Shown piece by piece: positions 58,928-64,000 of a DNA stretch of 64,000 nt. Source of the DNA: Posidonia oceanica (Eukaryota > Streptophyta > Magnoliopsida > Alismatales > Posidoniaceae). Under the pieces are notes generated by a model, which made no database searches, was not told the origin of the DNA, and saw only the letters and a program-made list of their open reading frames with translations. The stretch lies in NCBI GenBank assembly GCA_037176725.1, contig JAZBRS010000026.1:99927501-99991500 (forward strand), read 5' to 3'. Position 1 is the stretch's first letter, and every line of letters starts with the position of its first letter. Made by a program: the position numbers and the translations under genes.

Positions 58928-59740
58928 AAGAGGGGATGAGATAATGATGAGAAGTTGATCTAAAGAGGGGGATGAGATCATGATGAGAAGTTAAGCTAAA
59001 GAGGGGGATGAGATCATGATGAGAAATTAAGCTAAAGAGGCGGATGAGATCATGATGAGAAGTTAAGCTAAAGAGGGGGATGAGATCATGATGAGAAATT
59101 AAGCTAAAGAGGGGGATGAGATCATGATGAGAAATTGATCTAAAGAGGGGGATGAGATAATGATGAGAAATTAATCTAAAGAGGGGGATGAGATCATGAT
59201 GAGAAGTTAATCTAAAGAGGGGGATGAGATCATGATGAGAAGTTAATCTAAAGAGGGGGATGAGATCATGATGAGAAATTAAGCTAAAGAGGGGGATGAG
59301 ATCATGATGAGAAATTAAGCTGATGAGATCATGATGAGAAATTAAGCTAAAGAGGGGGATGAGATCATGATGAGAAATTAATCTAAAGAGGGGGATGAGA
59401 TCATGATGAGAAGTTAATCTAAAGAGGGGGATGAGATCATGATGAGAAATTAAGCTAAAGAGGGGGATGAGATCATGATGAGAAATTAAGCTAAAGAGGG
59501 GGATGAGATCATGATGAAAAATTAAGCTAAAGAGGGGGATGAGATCATGATGAGAAGTTAAGCTAAAGAGGGGGATGAGATCATGATGGGAAGTTAAGCT
59601 AAAGAGGGAGATGAGGTCATGATGAGAAATTAAGCTAAAGAGGGGGATGAGATCATGATGAGAAATTAAGCTAAAGAGGGGGATGAGATCATGATGAGAA
59701 GTTAAGCTAAAGAGGGGGATGAGATCATGATGAGAATGAT
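58928..59740 (-). repeat. 36-bp tandem array of B
   Basis: About 22 copies of a 36-bp unit: GGATGAGATCATGATGAGAA followed by ATTAAGCTAAAGAGGG. Units are nearly identical (AAGCTAAAG or AATCTAAAG, AAATT or AGTT), so the array expanded recently. Every unit holds the 8-bp palindrome ATCATGAT. Not coding. Confidence 0.93.
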
Positions 59741-60660
59741 AAGATATCGGACTTATCGACCGGCAAAGAAGGGATAAGGGAATGATGAGAAGAAATCATC
59801 CCATGGCGCCAGGAACGTCATAGGGGAAAGGTGGAAGGAATGATACCAAGGGGCGATCAAAAGATGCCCTTGGTGTTAGGATGACACCAGGGATCGACCA
59901 GCGCGTCCTTGGCATCGAAAGCAAAGAGTGATGACAAGAGTGTCGTGCTTGTCAGACGAGTAGTTTGGGGTACCAGCCCACAAGGGACTCAGCTGAGGGC
60001 GATCAGCTGGGGACTCAGCTGGGGATGACCAGCCGAGAAGAGTGTCGAGTTGACGGACCTTTCGCCGAGCAGTTTGGGGTGCCAGCCCGCAAGGGACTCA
60101 GCTGAGGGCGATCAGCTGGGGAGGATGACAAGTTGACGGACCGTTCGCCGGGCAGTTTGGGGTGCCAGCCCGCAAGGGACTCAGCTGAGGGCGATCAGTT
60201 GGGGAGGATGACAGGTTGACGGACCGTTCACCGGGCAGTTTGGGGTGCCAGCCCGCAAGGGACTCAGCTGAGGGCGATCAGCTGGGGACTCAGCTGGGGA
60301 TGACCAGCCGAGAAGAGTGTCGGGTTGACGGACCTTTTGCCGAGCAGTTTGGGGTGCCAGCCCACAGAGAACTCAGCTGGGGATGATCAGCTGGGGATGG
60401 TACCATAGGGCGGCCAAAAGATGCCCCTGGTATCAGGATGATACCAGGGGATGGCCGATGCGCCCCTGGCATCAGGATGCAAAGATGGATAAGCGAGTGG
60501 ATGGATGATAGGTTGACGAACCCATCGCCGAGCAGTTTGGGGTGCCAGCCCGCAAAGGACTCAGCTGAGGATGAACAGTTGAGGAGGATGACAGGTTGAC
60601 GGACCTTTCGCCGGGCAGTTTGGGGTGCCAGCCCGCAGAGATAACGGTCCAGCCGAAGAT
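59741..60660 (-). repeat. Hairpin repeat array of B, block 3
   Basis: Six or so units of ~75-115 bp with GTTGACGGACC, CGCCGGGCAGTTTGGGGTGC, CAGCCCGCAAGGGACTCAGC and AGGGCGATCAGCTGGGG. Stems include GACAAG (59933-59938) with CTTGTC (59948-59953). Two copies of the gamma module lie at 59841-59893 and 60398-60450. Confidence 0.82.
60424..60450 (-). repeat. Perfect 12-bp stem of the gamma module
   Basis: CCCCTGGTATCA (60424-60435) and TGATACCAGGGG (60439-60450) are exact reverse complements around a 3-base loop. Related copies: 59867-59893, 29679-29708 and 30065-30092. Confidence 0.85.
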
Positions 60661-60915
60661 GGCCAGCTGGGGACGCCGGACGGCGGAGCTTGGTGTCGCG
60701 GGCCTGCAGATGCTCTGGGCTCCGGATTGGGTGCTGAGGACTTCGCCGCGTTGGGATGCCTGCGAGTCTGATTAGAGGGCCCAAGATAATGATGATGATG
60801 ATATGCAATGCGGCAAAGAGTCTTGATGTGCAAGCAGAAAGCAGAAACAGTTTCCATTGATATGATCTTGGTAAGCACAATTTGAAAGAGGACCACATGA
60901 TGGTCGCACAAGGGC

Positions 60916-62247
60916 TTAGTCAACTCGGGCCCTCTTTGGCTGCCTGGAGTCGGGGAATAGGGGGCCACCTGGCGGGACTTCAGTGATTGGCCAGAGCTGC
61001 CGGACTTCAGCTTCATACTCGGGGGTGCACCCAGTACCTCTCACAGCTGCAACGTCTGTAGATTGGACCCCGTGCTGCATCAGACTAGCGAGCTTCTTGG
61101 TTGGGGCAGTGGTGCTGAGAGGATAAATCTGTAGAAGCTCAGGCGCTGTACTGTCAATGAAGGCGCCCTGCTGGAAGCCGAACTAGCGCATGACCCTGAT
61201 TGGATGGTACTCTACGCCTGCTGTGAAGCCTGGAAGAATGATCAGCCGCGTGTCACGCGCACTGAAGAAGATTGTGAATGGCTCTGCTGCAGAGGGAACG
61301 ATGCGCCAGATTACAGCGTCGTCAGTCAGTGCTGACAGCCTCTCGTACTCGTCTTTGACGCTCTTGTCTGCTCTGGTACGGGCGCTGCTGCAGTAAGCTT
61401 CGAAAGCATGCACTTGAGGGCGCAGAAGGTCCATCTCTAAGTGCGCGATCAGCCAGACTTGTATAAGTGCTCCGCAACCGTGGAAGTGGCGGCAGCGATG
61501 AGAAATGCGGTCCAGCCCGCGATAAGTCTCTGCCAAGACGACTGGTGCCAGGTCTATGTGCTGGGTCACCACAGTTAGTGCAATTTCTGCGACCTCGATG
61601 GCCATTGTCAGTCGGCCATGAGTAAAGATTAGTTCGCCCAGAAAGCGGATGACGAATCCTCAGAGCCACAGCTCATCTCCGAGGTCAGCGCGCTTGTTCA
61701 AGATATCATCAAAGTATGCAAGGCGAAGCATGGGCTCTGGTCCACTAGTGCAGATTAGCTTCTGTTGGCAGGCTTGAGTGGGGAGCCTAGTCAGTTGGTT
61801 CAGGACCTGGAGATATCCGTCGTGCCTCATGAAAACAGGCGGCCCCATGATCTTGGAAAAGCCGCATATCCGACGCACCTCTTCCAGTGTAGGTGTCAGC
61901 TCAGTTTTGTTGAAACGGAAGACATGGTGTGCCGGCTTCCAGAATCTCGCGGCGGCGCACAGAAGGTGGCGGCTGACCTTCACATCAGCGGCCTTCAGCA
62001 GTTTGGTTGGTATGCCCCACAAGCGCAGCTTTTCACAGTCTACTTGAGTGAGCCTGCCGATCCATTCTCGCAGGGTTCCCGAGCAATGTGCAGGAGTCAG
62101 CAGAGTAGGAAAACCCATTATACTGGTTGCAAAAGACAGGCTGATTACCGCAAGGCTTGAGGTACCTGCTATAAATAAACAGTCAGATCTCGCAGGTATG
62201 TAATCTTTGACAATAAGCAGAAACTGAGGCTGATAAAGTAGTTCCAT
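60916..62247 (-). pseudogene. DUF7745-like extra ORF of B, two in-frame stops
   Basis: Recognised from memory as the plant retroelement-associated DUF7745-type domain (related to plant mobile domains); molecular role unknown. Motifs in order: TLREWIGRLTQVDCEKLRLW (near 62070), FRFNKTELTPTLEEVRRICG (near 61900), VVLAETYRGLDRISHR, then LIQVWLIAHLEMDLLRP (near 61455), RLIILPGFTAGVEYHPI (near 61220). One frame runs from 62247 to TAA 60918-60916 (~440 codons) but is cut by TGA 61662-61660 and TAG 61185-61183; the last may come from a Gln codon. The true start may be the Met at 62118, since the first 43 residues look unrelated. It is on the same strand as pol, between integrase and the arrays. The C-terminus is basic (QPKRARVD). 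Confidence 0.72.
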
Positions 62248-63606
62248 GTGTATCTAGCAGTTGATAACAGAACATAGCAATTAAGCACAACTAAACAAAG
62301 GGAATTGGCAGCAGTTTGGCGAATGCGGGGGCAAGGGCTGGCAGGAGATCTGGACTGGCGCAGCTTGAGTGTCGTCGATGCGCTCTGCTGGGGAGAAGTA
62401 CTGTCTCAGGGCTTGAGCGTGTTGCAGAGCGGAGAGATTGACGGAAGGGGAAAGGAAAGAAAGAAGATGCATGAATGCAAGATGCTGGTGATATGCTTAC
62501 GAGGATGAATATTATTGGACGAATGAGTATGCTTGAATGGATGGATATGCTTGGGTGGATGGGTATGCTTGAGTGCCCTCAGCGTACGGAGTGCTTTGGT
62601 GCCTGCTGCAGAGGAAGGGAGTGGTCCTTGACTCACTGGGCCCTACCCAGACTCTCGGCTTATTGGTGGCGCTCCGGAACGGGTTGTTGGCATTATACAG
62701 GTGGTGATGTGGTGAGGACAGGCTACTGGCTACACTCTCAGGACCTACACCTATTCTTTTAGCTCTCTTTTTTTGGAAGGTTTCTCCCTCATAGGTATGC
62801 AGTCTTTCTCTGCCCCTAGCTAGGAGAAGGTATGTGTTTGCTCTTGGGAGGATGTGGTAGACCCCTTTTCCAGGCTTGACATGCTGGGGATCTCTAGTGA
62901 AGTATGGGGGATAACGGTGCCTGTGTTTTTTGGGCTACCTTTGCCCTTTTCTTCTTCTTTTTTTTTTGTTTTGCTTGCTTTTCTCCTTTCTTTTTTTTGT
63001 TTTTGTTTTTTGTTCTATCTCTTTTTTTTCTTCTTTCTTTTTTTTTTTGCTTGATCCTTTTTCTCTTTTTTTTTTTCAGGCTTTTGCTATCCCCCTCCTG
63101 GTGGCAAAAGAAGGGTGCTCGAATTGTAATGGATTTAGGCTCTGGGTCTGCTGTGTGATGGGTAGAAGGAGCAGGGTTAGACTGCACACCCCTATCTCTG
63201 GGGCCGGCTTCTGTCTTCGTCTTCTGTTCCTTGGAGGTGCCCAAACCTAGATGTCTATTCTCACTTTTTTCAAGCTCACAACCTAACATTTTTTCTCCCT
63301 CAGAGGTGTATGTCCTTGTGAGATTGGGCACTTCGACTGTCCTTATTGGTGGTGGCTCCCTCACTCGCTAAGACATCTAAGTAGTGCCAGGTGAGGCAGG
63401 GTGACTCTTTCCAGAGCAGGCAAGCACTTCCGGTTGTCATCACCGGGCAGAAGATGCGATGTTTGAGAAGATGACGATGATGATTTGAAAAGAAAGAATG
63501 CAAGAGTTGGAAGGATGACGATGATGATTTGAAGTAAAGTTGAAGCAAGAAGGCGAGAATGCAAGTGCAGGTGGGAGAAGGGTATCTGCAACGGGGCCGC
63601 TTTCGG
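62248..63606 (-). other. B post-pol non-coding region
   Basis: Lies between integrase and the extra ORF. It contains a T-rich tract (62940-63080) and blocks shared with M1, N and G1 (63190-63410). No gene is supported; the frames at 62894-63364 come from the T-rich tract. Confidence 0.6.
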
Positions 63607-64000
63607 CTACTGATAGTACTTCTTCAGATAGCAGAGGTTGACGGGCTCAGACTGCTCGACCCGGTCCATATCCTCAAGAATTATAGCGCCTCCCGAAAAG
63701 ATCCGCTTGACCACAAAGGGGCCACGCCAATTGGGTCGGAATTTCCCTCGACCGTTAGGCAAATGAATGGCGCGCAAGACAAGGTCCCCTGACTGGAAGC
63801 TTCTGGGCTGGACCTTCTTCAAGAATGCTCTGGCCATCCACTTCTGATAGCAGTGAGCGTTGTGCATGGCTTGCAATCTGCGCTCATCAATTAAGTTTAG
63901 TTGGACGCAGCGGTCTTCGACCCATTCTGCTTCTTCCAACTCAGCTTCTCGTAGGATCCGCAGGGAGGGGATCTCCACTTCAACAGGTAACACCGCTTCC
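63607..64000 (-). CDS. pol: B integrase C-terminus (partial)
   Basis: The C-terminal end of a Ty3/gypsy integrase, open to the window edge and ending at TGA 63609-63607. It shows WVEDRCVQLNLIDERRLQAM, then FQSGDLVLRAIHLPNGRGKF, RPNWRGPFVVKRIFSGGAI (the GPY/F module, here GPF) and CYLKKYYQ. It aligns with the same part of N and has no stop or frameshift in the visible ~130 residues. The catalytic core is beyond 64000, so activity cannot be judged. The extra ORF of the same element is broken. Confidence 0.85.
   Translation of the reverse strand, partial: EAVLPVEVEIPSLRILREAELEEAEWVEDRCVQLNLIDERRLQAMHNAHCYQKWMARAFLKKVQPRSFQSGDLVLRAIHLPNGRGKFRPNWRGPFVVKRIFSGGAIILEDMDRVEQSEPVNLCYLKKYYQ

Larger units (their letters stand above)
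51462..64000 (-). mobile_element. B: Tat/Ogre-type element with DUF7745-like ORF and hairpin arrays
   Basis: A minus-strand element with a complete 3' LTR (51462-57171), PPT, 3 kb of tandem arrays, a DUF7745-like pseudogene, a non-coding block and the C-terminus of integrase at the right edge. The left flank GCTGG (51457-51461) is the predicted target duplication; its partner should lie after the 5' LTR beyond 64000. It is the best template for the autonomous form of this family. Confidence 0.88.

Noticed and set aside
59315..59345. Hammerhead-like CTGATGA followed by GAGAAA
   Set aside because: It occurs in only one unit, created by a truncated repeat. There is no stem II of adequate strength and no conserved GUC cleavage site, and the other 36-bp units lack the C.
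58928..59740. CRISPR-like regular array
   Set aside because: The 36-bp units are head-to-tail without unique spacers, in a plant retrotransposon; there are no cas genes.
62894..63250. Membrane protein ORFs
   Set aside because: They derive from a T-rich tract in non-coding sequence of B.

Overview
The window looks like plant nuclear DNA made almost entirely of nested LTR retrotransposons. I see no host gene, rRNA or tRNA gene, and no CRISPR array. A plant is indicated by Ty3/gypsy elements of the Tat/Ogre type (recognised from their gag, reverse transcriptase and integrase), primer-binding sites matching the 3' end of plant tRNA-Arg, degenerate CCCTAAA telomere-type repeats, and a DUF7745-like extra ORF known from plant retroelements. 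The species cannot be named. Every protein-coding region is a decayed retroelement gene except the short integrase tail at the right edge.

Almost every base can be assigned to one of nine elements. Element names are mine. From left to right: L1 (1-6371, + strand, 3' end with a 5.8-kb LTR); G1 (6372-14033, - strand, gag-only); R (14034-20767, - strand, gag-only, a different lineage); P1 (20768-24790 and 44208-45364, + strand, pol cut off after RT and fused to the LTR); M1 (24791-44202, - strand, gag-only, complete, flanked by the 5-bp duplication GCACC); S1 (36094-41848, a 5.75-kb solo LTR inside M1, flanked by CTAAG); N (45365-47164, - strand, integrase); K (47165-48804, - strand LTR fragment); A (48805-51461, - strand LTR fragment); B (51462-64000, - strand, 5.7-kb LTR, hairpin arrays, extra ORF and the integrase C-terminus, running off the window). 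The inferred order is N oldest, then P1 and K, then R, M1 and A, then G1, S1 and B, then L1.

The most unusual content is non-coding. Between the gag/pol genes and the polypurine tract (PPT), L1, G1, M1 and B carry tandem arrays whose units form short stem-loops. The two arms of these stems change together: GATAG/CTATC, GACAG/CTGTC and GGTAG/CTACC in one stem; GATAAG/CTTATC, GACAAG/CTTGTC, GATGAG/CTCATC and GACAAA/TTTGTC in another. A third module, CCCCTGGTATCA/TGATACCAGGGG, occurs four times and has an upstream copy that could pair alternatively. In all three elements whose PPT is visible, the PPT lies in the loop of a 10-12 bp inverted repeat whose distal arm is the LTR terminus. LTRs of several families share a ~95-bp conserved block and an internal copy of the PBS core. 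A GTTGGACGCT/AGCGTCCAAC hairpin is scattered through P1, K and R. Together these suggest selection on RNA or single-stranded DNA structure in this element group, including its gag-only members.

All comparisons were made by eye. Alignments, percent identities, copy numbers and folding energies were not computed.
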